NCBI GenBank assembly: GCA_024689425.1
Contig: JAILDN010000097.1
Coordinates: 1-45,608, forward strand
Direction of reading: 5' to 3'
Length of the DNA stretch: 45,608 nucleotides
DNA from: Methanobrevibacter sp.
Lineage (GTDB): Archaea; Methanobacteriota; Methanobacteria; Methanobacteriales; Methanobacteriaceae
The notes below the pieces were generated by a model, which was not told the origin of the DNA, did not search any database, and saw nothing but the letters and a program-made list of their open reading frames with translations. Position 1 is the first letter of the stretch. Every line of letters begins with the position of its first letter. Positions 25,298-34,420 of this stretch are shown piece by piece. The position numbers and the translations under genes were made by a program.

Positions 25298-27553
25298 ATG
25301 TTATTTAAAAAAATGCTTAGAGACATTAAAGCTAATAAGACACAATTCATTTCAATATTTTTAATGGCATTTATAGGCGTTTTTGCATTCTGTGGAGTTT
25401 GCAGTGAATATTATGGATTAGAACAAACTTCAGATGCTTTTTATTCAAATACAAATCTTGCTGATGGTTGGATTTATAATACAACAATCACTGATGATGC
25501 TTTAAGTAAAATTAATAATCAGACAACAAACACTGAAAGGCAATTAGTAATTAATTCGGTAGGTAACTTTTCAAATAATCCTGAAATCAAGCTGCATTTT
25601 ATAGAAAAAAATCAGATATCTACTTTTTTTACAGTAAAAGGGGAAAAGTTTAATTTATCTGATAAAGATGGGGTATGGATCGATATACGTTTTGCTGAAG
25701 CTCAAAATCTAAGTGTCGGAGACAATATTTCATTTGAATTCAATGGTATTACTCTTAAAAAAACGATTAGGGGAATTGGATATTCTCCGGAGTATGTATA
25801 TGAACCTTCTTCATCATCAATTGTGCCTAATTTTAAAGAGATGGGTTTTGCTTATATGTCTCATGAGGCATTTCCATCAAAAATTCAATATAATGTATTG
25901 TTAGTAAAATTCAACCAAAGTCCTAGTGATTTTAAGAGTTATTTGGATGACCATGTTGATTATTTATCATTCACAAAAAAAGATGATCATGTAAGTGTAG
26001 CTCAATTTATTGAAGAAATGTCCCAGCACAAGATGATTGGGGAGGTATTCCCGATTGTTTTTATTTTGGTTACTTTTTTAATCCTTTTAACCACGATGAC
26101 TAGAATTATTACCCATCAAAGAACACAAATTGGAGTTCTAAAAGCATTGGGTTATAAAGATAGGACAATCATTCTTCATTTCATGTCTTATGGATTTTGG
26201 CTTGTTTTAGCAGGGTCTATTTTAGGTTTAATATTGGGGCCAATGATACTTCCTAAGTTGTTTTATCCATCAATGAGTTCATTTTATTCTCTTCCTCAAT
26301 GGAATCCTGGTTTTGATATTAGTTTCATTATTGTAGTTGTGGCAATGGTTTTATCCTCACTTTTAGTTTCTTATTTTGCAGCAAAAAATATTTCAAAAGA
26401 AAATCCTGCAAATACGATGAGGCCAAAAGCTCCAAATTTATCCTCTTTAGGAATTTTGGAAAGATCCAGATTTTGGGATAAATTAAATTTTAATCTTCGT
26501 TGGAATTATCGTGATGCTAAAAGGAATAATTTCAGAGCATTAATGGCAATTATTGGTGTTATGGGTTGTGTTGCACTTTTAATTTCAGCTTTTGGTATGA
26601 ACGATTCATTGGATAATTTAAAAACATGGGAATATGATGAAATTAGCCATTTTGAATCAAAGTTAATTATTGATAGTGGTGCTTTACCTAGTGATATTGA
26701 TAATATTACTAAAGAGGTTAATGGTACTAAAGTTATGGAGCAAGCTATTGAAATAAAATCTAATGGAATTGAAAAGACGGGTATGTTGCTTTCATTAAAT
26801 AAAACGAATCTGATAACGCATACGGATCCTAATGGAAAGCCAATTAATTTATCTTCATCAGATATATCACTTTCTAAAAAAATTGCAGATAGTCTTGGTG
26901 TTAAGGTGGGAGATAGCATAAAATGGCATATTATTGGAAGTGATAAGTGGGTAGAATGTAAGATAACAAACATTCATGGTGAGCCTTTATCACAAGGAAT
27001 AATAATGTCTCCTCAAAAACTTGATGAATTGGGTTTGAATTTCACACCAACCAGCATAATAACTGCTAAAGAAGTGAATAAGGATTATGATTCTATAAAA
27101 AGTATTACTACACTCACTGAACTGAAAAATAATTGGGATGAACTCTCAGGTTCAATAATGATGATGGTTTCAATTTTAATATTTTTTGCAGTTTCATTGG
27201 CTATGGTAGTTTTATATAATCTAGGAATTTTGTCATTTACAGAAATAGAGCGTGAAATAGCAACCTTAAAGGTTTTAGGTTTTAAAACAGGTGATTTAAG
27301 AAAGTTATTATTAACGCAAAACTTAGTTTTCACTGCAATAGGTTTCGTTTTGGGAATTCCTCTAGGGTTATATTTAATGATGATAGTGATGAATGCTTCT
27401 GGTGAATCAATTTATTATATTCCATCTTTAACTTGGGGAAATATTCTATTGAGTGCAATAATAACATTTTCAGTATCAATTGTTGTGAATCTAATGTTTT
27501 CAGGTAAAATTAAAAACTTAAATATGGTTGAAGCCCTTAAAGATGTTGAGTGA
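25298..27553 (+). CDS. ABC transporter permease, double FtsX-domain
   Basis: A 751-residue membrane protein with the long duplicated architecture of COG0577-type permeases. One N-terminal helix (about 15-38) is followed by a large extracytoplasmic domain (about 40-245), a three-helix FtsX module (about 247-370, including LTTMTRIITHQRTQIGVLKALGY), and a short linker. A second helix (about 415-435), another extracytoplasmic domain (about 436-615) and a final FtsX module (about 617-745, FTEIEREIATLKVLGF) complete it. Together with the upstream ATPase it probably extrudes or moves a lipid, peptide or antimicrobial. The 3' end overlaps the convergent DGC-like gene by 17 bases. Confidence 0.92.
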   Translation: MLFKKMLRDIKANKTQFISIFLMAFIGVFAFCGVCSEYYGLEQTSDAFYSNTNLADGWIYNTTITDDALSKINNQTTNTERQLVINSVGNFSNNPEIKLHFIEKNQISTFFTVKGEKFNLSDKDGVWIDIRFAEAQNLSVGDNISFEFNGITLKKTIRGIGYSPEYVYEPSSSSIVPNFKEMGFAYMSHEAFPSKIQYNVLLVKFNQSPSDFKSYLDDHVDYLSFTKKDDHVSVAQFIEEMSQHKMIGEVFPIVFILVTFLILLTTMTRIITHQRTQIGVLKALGYKDRTIILHFMSYGFWLVLAGSILGLILGPMILPKLFYPSMSSFYSLPQWNPGFDISFIIVVVAMVLSSLLVSYFAAKNISKENPANTMRPKAPNLSSLGILERSRFWDKLNFNLRWNYRDAKRNNFRALMAIIGVMGCVALLISAFGMNDSLDNLKTWEYDEISHFESKLIIDSGALPSDIDNITKEVNGTKVMEQAIEIKSNGIEKTGMLLSLNKTNLITHTDPNGKPINLSSSDISLSKKIADSLGVKVGDSIKWHIIGSDKWVECKITNIHGEPLSQGIIMSPQKLDELGLNFTPTSIITAKEVNKDYDSIKSITTLTELKNNWDELSGSIMMMVSILIFFAVSLAMVVLYNLGILSFTEIEREIATLKVLGFKTGDLRKLLLTQNLVFTAIGFVLGIPLGLYLMMIVMNASGESIYYIPSLTWGNILLSAIITFSVSIVVNLMFSGKIKNLNMVEALKDVE

Positions 27554-27914
27554 TTTTAACCAATTTTTTTAATATTTTTACATATTCTTCCACTTCATCA
27601 TCTAGCCTGAATGCATTTTTTGAAGAATATGGTGTTTTGGATAAAATTTCATTAGCACTAATAGTTTTAGCCACTTCAATTCCCTTATTTTCCAAGATTG
27701 TATTGACATAGGCATTATTGCAGCCATTCACGGAGATTATTGGAAATTTTTTAAGCATTTCATTGTTTTTTCCTTCAATATCCTCAGAGGTAGAATCCAT
27801 ACAAATAGATATCAAATTCTCATTTTCTTCTGTTGCATCACCACAAGCTACACGTGATACTAATCCGTTTGGACTCATTCCATTATATGGGGCTAAGGAT
27901 ATTTTATTTTTCAT
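27537..27914 (-). CDS. DGC-like putative zinc-binding protein
   Basis: A 125-residue protein resembling the DGC family of putative zinc-binding proteins (COG4273). The C-terminal half carries SVNGCNNAYVNTILENKGI followed by ISANEI, corresponding to the family's DGC-x-xx-C block in a diverged form, with Asn in place of Asp and no second cysteine at the usual place. The N-terminal LVSRVACGDATEEN stretch fits the family's opening segment. The missing second cysteine makes metal binding uncertain. Its role is unknown. It overlaps the end of the ABC permease gene and is transcribed towards it from its own promoter near 27960. Confidence 0.6.
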   Translation of the reverse strand: MKNKISLAPYNGMSPNGLVSRVACGDATEENENLISICMDSTSEDIEGKNNEMLKKFPIISVNGCNNAYVNTILENKGIEVAKTISANEILSKTPYSSKNAFRLDDEVEEYVKILKKLVKITQHL

Positions 27915-27996
27915 AATCCTAATTGGCTGGTTTAAAACTTAAAATTTAAATACCATTTAAACACAATATAATAATACGTATTCTGGGGTGTATTAT

Positions 27997-28356
27997 TTGA
28001 AATTACAAAATCTATTAGACAAGTTTGAAGATAAATTTACAACAATTGATGTTTATGAGAACTCTAAAAATGGCTATTTCACATTCAATACCTTTTATGT
28101 TGTTCCTGTAAGGTGTGATATTAAATATATTTGGTCGGATAGCGTTGGGGAGGTTGAAGATAGTTTTTGTGTTGATAGCGTTACTTTAGATACAAGTGAT
28201 AACACATTGACTTTTGAATTGGCCAACAGAACTAAAGAAATGGTTAATATTGATGATATAATTAGTTTTGAAGTATCTAAAATTTCTGAAAGCTCTTATT
28301 TACAAGCAATTAAACAAGATGAAGATGATTTAAGATTTTTGGAGTTTTTTAGTTGA
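27997..28356 (+). CDS. small unknown protein with TTG start
   Basis: A 119-residue protein I do not recognise. It is acidic and lacks membrane segments and signal peptide. It looks beta-rich (alternating stretches around 20-90 such as NTFYVVPVRCDIKYIW and NTLTFELANRT), suggesting a small barrel or sandwich. The frame opens at GTG 27988, but GGGGTG is the ribosome-binding site, so the TTG at 27997 is the likely start. It is a stand-alone gene before the metal-resistance pair; no functional link is visible. Confidence 0.6.
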   Translation: MKLQNLLDKFEDKFTTIDVYENSKNGYFTFNTFYVVPVRCDIKYIWSDSVGEVEDSFCVDSVTLDTSDNTLTFELANRTKEMVNIDDIISFEVSKISESSYLQAIKQDEDDLRFLEFFS

Positions 28357-28388
28357 TTTTTGATTTTTTATTATTTTTTTTAAAATAA

Positions 28389-28430
28389 CATATCATAATA
28401 TCATGATATGAAAACTTTTAAATATATAAA
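28389..28430 (+). promoter_or_regulatory. operator/promoter of the heavy-metal genes
   Basis: CATATCA (28389-28395) and TGATATG (28404-28410) form a perfect inverted repeat with an 8-base spacer; the inner ATATCATGATAT (28398-28409) is itself a perfect 12-bp palindrome. A TATA element (TTAAATATATAAA, 28418-28430) follows at once. ArsR/CadC-type repressors bind such AT-rich inverted repeats next to the promoter, and the first gene encodes one. Confidence 0.65.
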
Positions 28431-28470
28431 CATCCATAATATGTAAATATAAGTAATATATGTGATAACA

Positions 28471-28845
28471 ATGGAAAATAATAATCTTGAAAATAATAAC
28501 GAAGATCTATGTGAAGTATTCAATTCTCATGCAGATGCCGTAAATCGTGTAAAAGAACGTATGCCCTCAGAAGATCAATACTCAAATTTGTCTGAATTCT
28601 TTAAAATATTTGGCAATCCCACAAGATTAAAAATTATTTCCTTACTTTGTGTAGAAGATTTATGTGTATGTGATCTTTGTGAAGCACTTGATTTAAATCA
28701 AACAACTGTTTCAAATCAATTAAGAATATTACGTGCAAATAACATGGTTAAATATAAAAAAGAGGGTAAAATGGCAAGATATTCTCTCACAGACCTTCAT
28801 ATTGAAATGATTTATAAAGTAGGCTTAGAACATATATTGGAATAA
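28471..28845 (+). CDS. ArsR-family metal-sensing repressor, CadC-like
   Basis: A 124-residue winged-helix repressor. The core (FFKIFGNPTRLKIISLLC...LNQTTVSNQLRILRANNMVKYKKEGKMARYSL) is classic ArsR/SmtB. Cys65 and Cys67 in LCVCDL match the alpha3 metal-site pair of CadC, and Cys14 in the N-terminal arm (EDLCEVF) corresponds to an additional CadC ligand; Cys60 and Cys70 add further thiols. CadC-type proteins release DNA on binding Cd, Pb or Zn. GTG 28462 is in frame but ATG 28471 is preferred. It is followed after 17 bases by the P-type ATPase it most likely controls, and both sit behind the inverted repeat at 28389-28410. Confidence 0.9.
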   Translation: MENNNLENNNEDLCEVFNSHADAVNRVKERMPSEDQYSNLSEFFKIFGNPTRLKIISLLCVEDLCVCDLCEALDLNQTTVSNQLRILRANNMVKYKKEGKMARYSLTDLHIEMIYKVGLEHILE

Positions 28846-28862
28846 TTATTACTGGTGATAAA

Positions 28863-31199
28863 ATGGTAGTAAATAGATGTTATGATTCAGATTGCTCTAA
28901 AGAAATTTGTTTCAACCCCAAACATTATAATTTCATTTGTTTCGATCCTAATTGTAAAGAAATTCATTGTGACAACAAAGATCATTATAATAAGCAATTA
29001 TTAAGAGATTATCAGAAAAGTGTAGATTTAAGTAAATATGATCACAGAGAAGAAATTGACTATGATGAAGACATTGACTTAAGTCTTTGTGGTTGTCCGG
29101 ACTGTGATGATGAACATGAGCATAATCACGGTCATGAGCATCATCATGAACACCATCATGAACATTCCTATGAGCATAATCATGGTCATGAGCATCATCA
29201 TGAAGAAGATTCTTGTTCAGATTCTGATTGTCATGACCACGACGATAATATAAGTCTTTGTGGTTGTCCTGATTGCGATGATGGCGATGACTCTGATGAA
29301 GAGTTAATTGCTGAAGGAAAATCATTAATAGCAAATAGGCCTATTCAAATCATTGTTGCTAGTGGTGTCTTATTTGCAACAGGTCACATTTTAAAGTTTT
29401 TATCGTTTTCCTCTACAATAGTTACACTTGTTTTCATGGTTGCAGCATTAATTGCAGGTTATGAAATAGCTATAATGGCTTACAATTCTTTAGTTAAAAA
29501 ACATACGGTCGGTCCTGCAATGTTAATGTGTATTGCATGTGTGGCTTCATTCATCATCGGACATCCTGAAGAAGGTGCAGCAGTTACATTCCTTTATTAT
29601 ATTGCTGAATTTTTAGAGGATTATGCAGAACTTCGTGCAAAACGTTCAATAAAATCTTTAGTTGAAATCGCTCCTGAAACTGCAAGGGTTAAGGTTGGAA
29701 ACTCTGAAGAGCTAAAAAAAGTCGATGATGTAAATATCGGTGAAATCGTTATTGTAAAACCGGGAGATAAAGTTCCTTTGGATGGTAATGTTATTTCTGG
29801 TTCATCTTCTGTTAATCAGTCTTCAATAACAGGTGAAAGTGTTCCTGTACTTAAAGAAGTTGGTGATGAAGTATTTTCTGGAACTGTAAATGAAGATGGT
29901 TATTTAGAGGTGGTTGTAACTAAAAAAGCTAAGGATTCTGTTATTTCAAAAATTGTTACATTAGTTAAAAGATCACAACTCCATAGGTCAGAAACGGAAT
30001 CTTTAGTCGAAAAAATTGCTAAATATTACACTCCTTTAATGATGGTTGGAGCTGCTTGTGTTGCATTTATCCCACCGTTATTCTTTGGTCAGAATTTAGT
30101 TGATTGGGTTTATAAAGCATTATCTCTTTTGGTAATTTCTTGTCCTTGTGCATTTTTAATTTCAACACCTGTTGGAATGGTATCTTCTATTACATCCGCT
30201 ACTAGAAATGGTGTATTAATTAAAGGAAGTACATATGTTGAAGAAATGCGTAATGTCAAAGCAGTAATTTTTGATAAAACAGGTACTTTAACAGAGGGAA
30301 AACTTGAATTGAGTGAAGTTGAAGTATTGGATGATGATTACTCAAAAGAAGATATTGTTAGAATCGCAGCTTCACTTGAAAATCAATCCTCCCACCCAAT
30401 TGCGCAAGCGATAGTAAATTATGCAACATTAAACGATATTGAATTTGAAGAAATTGAAGAGTTTAAAAATGTTCCTGGTAAAGGAATTATAGGAAATATT
30501 GGAGATAACCACTATTATGCTGCTAATGAATCTTTAATTGAAGGATCTGAATTTAATTTATCTCGTGAAGAAATAAATAAATACTCTAATGGTAAAACAA
30601 TAGTATTTATTGGTAATGCTCAAAAAGTTTTAGCTATCATTACAGTTGCTGATAAAATCAGGCCAAATGCATCTGAAGTAATTGATGACTTAAATAATCA
30701 AGGTGTAAAGACTGTAATGCTCACGGGGGATAATAAAATGGCTGCACAGAGTGTAGCTTCAGAAATTGGAATAAAATATGTTTACTCTAATCTGCTTCCT
30801 GAAGATAAGTTAAACCTATTGGATACAATCAGAAACAAATTTGGTGATGTAGCTATGGTTGGTGATGGTATTAACGATGCACCAGCACTTGCTAGAGCTA
30901 ATATTGGTATCGCTATGGGTGCGGCAGGTTCAGATGTAGCTATTGAAACTGCAGATGTTGCATTAATGCAGGATGATATTTCTAAATTGCCTTATTTGTT
31001 TTCTTTAAGCCATAAAACAATGGGAATAATCAAACAAAATATTTCTTTTGCAATTATAGTTAAATTATTGTGCGTAGTGCTTGCAATTTTAGGTATTATC
31101 ACATTAATGATGTCTGTAGGATTTGGTGATTTAGGTTTAACATTACTTGTAATCTTAAACTCTTTAAGAATTGGAATGGTGAAAGATCCACTATTCTAA
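28863..31199 (+). CDS. P1B-type heavy-metal ATPase (Zn/Cd/Pb exporter)
   Basis: A 778-residue metal efflux pump. The core is complete: TGESVPV actuator loop, SCPCAFLIS (Cys427, Cys429) in the membrane, DKTGT phosphorylation site (Asp471), SSHPIAQA, MLTGDN, GDGINDAPAL, and an Asp in the last helix pair (GFGDLGLTLLVILN) as in ZntA-type P1B-2 pumps. In place of HMA domains, the N-terminal 145 residues are a Cys/His array: several scattered cysteines (6-36), then CGCPDC at 76-81 and again at 133-138, flanking a run with 17 His in 30 residues (84-113). The array is presumably a metal-binding regulatory tail. A T-rich terminator follows. It is co-transcribed with the CadC-like repressor. Confidence 0.93.
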   Translation: MVVNRCYDSDCSKEICFNPKHYNFICFDPNCKEIHCDNKDHYNKQLLRDYQKSVDLSKYDHREEIDYDEDIDLSLCGCPDCDDEHEHNHGHEHHHEHHHEHSYEHNHGHEHHHEEDSCSDSDCHDHDDNISLCGCPDCDDGDDSDEELIAEGKSLIANRPIQIIVASGVLFATGHILKFLSFSSTIVTLVFMVAALIAGYEIAIMAYNSLVKKHTVGPAMLMCIACVASFIIGHPEEGAAVTFLYYIAEFLEDYAELRAKRSIKSLVEIAPETARVKVGNSEELKKVDDVNIGEIVIVKPGDKVPLDGNVISGSSSVNQSSITGESVPVLKEVGDEVFSGTVNEDGYLEVVVTKKAKDSVISKIVTLVKRSQLHRSETESLVEKIAKYYTPLMMVGAACVAFIPPLFFGQNLVDWVYKALSLLVISCPCAFLISTPVGMVSSITSATRNGVLIKGSTYVEEMRNVKAVIFDKTGTLTEGKLELSEVEVLDDDYSKEDIVRIAASLENQSSHPIAQAIVNYATLNDIEFEEIEEFKNVPGKGIIGNIGDNHYYAANESLIEGSEFNLSREEINKYSNGKTIVFIGNAQKVLAIITVADKIRPNASEVIDDLNNQGVKTVMLTGDNKMAAQSVASEIGIKYVYSNLLPEDKLNLLDTIRNKFGDVAMVGDGINDAPALARANIGIAMGAAGSDVAIETADVALMQDDISKLPYLFSLSHKTMGIIKQNISFAIIVKLLCVVLAILGIITLMMSVGFGDLGLTLLVILNSLRIGMVKDPLF

Positions 31200-31231
31200 T
31201 TTTTTTACTATTTTTTCAATTTTAGATAATT

Positions 31232-31242
31232 ACTTTTATATC
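31232..31242 (+). promoter_or_regulatory. TATA box for an apparently leaderless MATE gene
   Basis: ACTTTTATATC is centred about 29 bases before the ATG at 31266, so transcription should start near the ATG. There is no Shine-Dalgarno. Confidence 0.45.
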
Positions 31243-31265
31243 TGAATAAATTTTAATATTACATT

Positions 31266-32636
31266 ATGTTTGGTAATGATTCTGAGAATAGTGTAGATAT
31301 AATGCTTGGAAATCCTAAACGAGCATTGCTTAAAATGTCTATACCTCTTATCATTTCATTACTTATTTCTAGCTTGTATAATCTTATTGATGCTGCATGG
31401 GTATCTGGTCTAGGGGCCGATGCTCTTGCAGGTGTTGGATTTTTCACACCAATATTCATGATTTTGGTTGGTTTTGGAAATGGTTTAGGTGCAGGTGCTG
31501 CTTTTGCAATATCAAAATATGTTGGTGAAGAAAATAAATCAAAGGCAGACAATGCTTCAATTCATTCAATTTTGATAGATATTATTCTATCATTAATAAT
31601 AACAATTATTCTTTTTATTTTTCTTGAAGTTATTTTGAATGCAATGGGTGCTGGCAAAACTATTGGTTATGCAACAGATTATGGTAATATCATTCTTTTA
31701 GGTTCAATTTTTCTTATTCTTTCTAATGCACTATATGGAATTTACAGAGGGGAAGGAGATACTAAAAGGCCGATGTATGCCATGATTGCATCAGCTATTT
31801 TAAACATGATTTTGGATCCGATTTTTATTTACGGTTTAAATTTGGGAGTTAAAGGAGCTGCTATTGCAACAATCATTTCTGCCGTTTTTGTCATTTTAAT
31901 GTTGATTTATTGGTTTTATATTAAAAAAGATACTTATTTAAAGCCAAATCTATCTAATTTTGATTTTAAAAGAGATATTAGTCGAGATATTATTAAAGTG
32001 GGGATTCCAGCAAGTGTACAACTTTTAAATAATGCATTCTTTGCAGCGGTATTTTCAGCTTTATTGGCTTTCGTATCATCAACAGATTCGGTTGCTGTTT
32101 ATTCTACAGGATGGAGGATAGTAACTATCGGCACTACTCCTATATTAGCTGTTGGAACTGCATTAATAAGTGTTATTGCAGCAAATTATGGTGCTAAAAA
32201 CTATAAAAATATCCAAATAGCCCATAGGTATGCAATGAAAGTTTCTATTGTTTTTGCTTTTATAGTAGCTATTTTAACTAATGTCTTTGCAGGAGATATT
32301 GCTTCATTATTTGCATCTTCTGGAAGTAGTGTAAGGATTGCTTCGGAACTTACAAGCTTTTTACAGTGGATTGTTATTTATTATCCAACAATGGCGGTTG
32401 GAGTCGCATCAACATATGTTTTTCAGGGTGTTGGTCGTGGAATAACTGCAATGTTTCAAACAATAATGAGAGAAACCGGATTTACTATTTTCTTTGCAGT
32501 TTTACTTGGTGTTGTGTTTAATTTTGGTGTTTGGGGAGCTTGGATGGGTATTGTTTTAGGTGAAATTGTATCCAATAATATTACCTTAATTTGGGCTGAT
32601 TTATATATTAAGAAATTAATTAAAACTAATGATTAG
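31266..32636 (+). CDS. MATE family multidrug/cation antiporter
   Basis: A 456-residue integral membrane protein with about 12 hydrophobic helices in two homologous halves. It begins after GNPKRALLKMSIPLIISLLISSLYNLIDAAWVSGLG, the MATE N-terminal signature, and has the expected repeat (GEGDTKRPMYAMIASAILNMILDPIFIYGL; a second half starting near SVQLLNNAF). It likely exports drugs or organic cations in exchange for Na+ or H+, but the substrate is not predictable. There is no visible link to the upstream ATPase except proximity, and it has its own promoter. Confidence 0.93.
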   Translation: MFGNDSENSVDIMLGNPKRALLKMSIPLIISLLISSLYNLIDAAWVSGLGADALAGVGFFTPIFMILVGFGNGLGAGAAFAISKYVGEENKSKADNASIHSILIDIILSLIITIILFIFLEVILNAMGAGKTIGYATDYGNIILLGSIFLILSNALYGIYRGEGDTKRPMYAMIASAILNMILDPIFIYGLNLGVKGAAIATIISAVFVILMLIYWFYIKKDTYLKPNLSNFDFKRDISRDIIKVGIPASVQLLNNAFFAAVFSALLAFVSSTDSVAVYSTGWRIVTIGTTPILAVGTALISVIAANYGAKNYKNIQIAHRYAMKVSIVFAFIVAILTNVFAGDIASLFASSGSSVRIASELTSFLQWIVIYYPTMAVGVASTYVFQGVGRGITAMFQTIMRETGFTIFFAVLLGVVFNFGVWGAWMGIVLGEIVSNNITLIWADLYIKKLIKTND

Positions 32637-32870
32637 TTCGTTGTGTGGTTCTATTTCCTTTTTTTTAATATAAAACAATTATTAATAATTTAAAAGTTCA
32701 ATTATTTTTAAATATTGAGTTTTACTGTTCATTTCAAATTTTCAAATAAAAAATTTTATATATTAATTTTTCCTTATTATATTATAGAGTTATTCAAAAT
32801 TTATGAAAAAGTATTACTAATTGCATATTATAATATAATAAAAGTAATACTTTTTGTGGATGGGGTTCTC

Positions 32871-33431
32871 ATGACGAATATAATTATTAAAGAATTGGAT
32901 GAAAATTCAGTAAATGATGTTCAAGAATTTTTATTTAAACAAATTAAACAAGAATTCGGTTTTGATTATGTTCCAGAATGGCATCAGGACATCGTTAAAA
33001 TGGATGAGTATTATATTAATCCCAATAGAAATAATTTTTTTATAGCTTTTGATGCAGATACTAATGAGATTATAGCTACAATTGGTATTAGGGCATATGA
33101 TAAAAATTTCAATGAATTTAAAGGCAGGTATTATAAAGAGGATACTGCTAGCATATGGAGATTATTCGTTGATAGGAGATATAGGCGCCGAGGCTTGGCT
33201 TCAAAAATGTTCTGTATAGCCGAAAATTTTGCCAACAATTGCTGTTATAATGAAATTTATTTACATACCCATAAAACGTTAGATGGAGCACTTACCTTTT
33301 GGACAAAAATGGGTTTTATTGTAACATTAGATGCTGCTGATGAATTAGAAACCGTGCATATGGATAAAGAGATATGTGGTTTTGAAATTCCTATGCCTCA
33401 CTTAAATTTTGATTATGCTGTAGAGTTTTGA
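32871..33431 (+). CDS. GNAT family acetyltransferase
   Basis: A 186-residue GNAT protein. The acetyl-CoA-binding motif RRYRRRGLASKMF is at about 99-111, preceded by the strand SIWRLFVD and followed by EIYLHTHKTLDGALTFWTKMGF, the usual final block. The open frame extends upstream to 32715, but the extra 52 residues are a hydrophobic AT-rich translation without homology or ribosome-binding site; ATG 32871 follows GGATGGGG. The acceptor substrate is unknown. The C-terminal 30 residues (MDKEICGFEIPMPHLNFDYAVEF) extend past the core fold. Confidence 0.82.
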   Translation: MTNIIIKELDENSVNDVQEFLFKQIKQEFGFDYVPEWHQDIVKMDEYYINPNRNNFFIAFDADTNEIIATIGIRAYDKNFNEFKGRYYKEDTASIWRLFVDRRYRRRGLASKMFCIAENFANNCCYNEIYLHTHKTLDGALTFWTKMGFIVTLDAADELETVHMDKEICGFEIPMPHLNFDYAVEF

Positions 33432-33529
33432 TTTTTAATTATAATGAGTATGTGCCAGCCATATTAAAATTACACATGCTTATGAATTCATTTTTTTAAA
33501 GTCTTTTTATTTTTTAATATCCGAAAACT

Positions 33530-33541
33530 TATTTTATATTA
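33530..33541 (+). promoter_or_regulatory. TATA box for an apparently leaderless truA
   Basis: TATTTTATATTA is centred about 25 bases before the ATG at 33560; no Shine-Dalgarno precedes the start codon. Confidence 0.45.
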
Positions 33542-33559
33542 GATTTATAGTATTAATTA

Positions 33560-34420
33560 ATGAAAAGAACAGCTTTAAAAATTGGATATATTGGAACTAA
33601 TTTTCATGGTTTTCAAAGACAGCCGGATTTGAGAACTGTTGAGGAAGAGTTAATATATCATTTACGTAAATTGGATTATATCGATGACTTAAAGAAATCT
33701 AGATTCAGAATTGCAGGTAGGACTGATGCAGGGGTTCACAGTTTAGGAAATGTAATAAGTTTCCAGTCTGAAAAAGAAGTTAGGGTAAATGAAATTAACA
33801 ATAGTCTTCCAGATGATATTCAAATTTTAGCTAGTGCTCCAGTTCGTTATGCATTTAAACCAAGATATGCCCAAATGAGGCAGTATCGTTATTTATTATT
33901 CCAGGATTTAGATGTGGAAAAACTAAATGAAGTGGCTGAAGTTTTTAAGGGAACCCATAACTTCACTAATTTTACTAAAAGGTTTCAAAAAACCACTACA
34001 AGAACAATCGACGATATAAAAATAACTAAAGTTAATTTAGATGATTATCACAAAAGAGAATTCCCAAATTTACATGAAACTATCTCTCCAATTTTTGTTG
34101 ATATTTATGGTGAGTCTTTCTTGTGGAATATGGTTAGAAAAATGATGCGTGTTTTTGTAGATTTTGCCAGAGATAAGATGACTTTAGATGAGATCAACGA
34201 TTTATTAAATCCTGAAGAAGGATCTCCAAGAGCTAATATTAAAGTAATGGAACCAGATTATTTAATTTTGATGGATATTAAATATGAGGGTATTAAATTT
34301 ACATATGATGATTATGCCTGTGAGAGATTTAAAAGAAATTTGGTTGACTCTCTTGATAATCTGCAGAAAAAATATGCGATTAGAGAGTCAATGATATCTA
34401 GTTTAGATGATTTACTTTAG
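33560..34420 (+). CDS. truA: tRNA pseudouridine synthase TruA
   Basis: Makes pseudouridine at positions 38-40 of the tRNA anticodon stem. The 286-residue protein has the TruA catalytic motif GRTDAGVH with the nucleophile Asp56. The family patterns YIGTNFHGFQRQP near the start and FLWNMVRKMM in the second half are present. It is slightly longer at the C terminus than bacterial TruA, as usual in archaea. It is probably translated from a leaderless transcript. Its last 9 bases overlap the end of the convergent gene for a small secreted protein. Confidence 0.95.
   Translation: MKRTALKIGYIGTNFHGFQRQPDLRTVEEELIYHLRKLDYIDDLKKSRFRIAGRTDAGVHSLGNVISFQSEKEVRVNEINNSLPDDIQILASAPVRYAFKPRYAQMRQYRYLLFQDLDVEKLNEVAEVFKGTHNFTNFTKRFQKTTTRTIDDIKITKVNLDDYHKREFPNLHETISPIFVDIYGESFLWNMVRKMMRVFVDFARDKMTLDEINDLLNPEEGSPRANIKVMEPDYLILMDIKYEGIKFTYDDYACERFKRNLVDSLDNLQKKYAIRESMISSLDDLL

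Noticed and set aside
28948-29334. Minus-strand open frame over the ATPase His-rich tail
   Set aside because: His and Asp codons on the plus strand give an artificial open frame on the other; no ribosome-binding site or conserved pattern.
32715-32870. Upstream extension of the GNAT frame by 52 codons
   Set aside because: The translation is AT-driven and hydrophobic, has no ribosome-binding site, and the family-like sequence begins at 32871.
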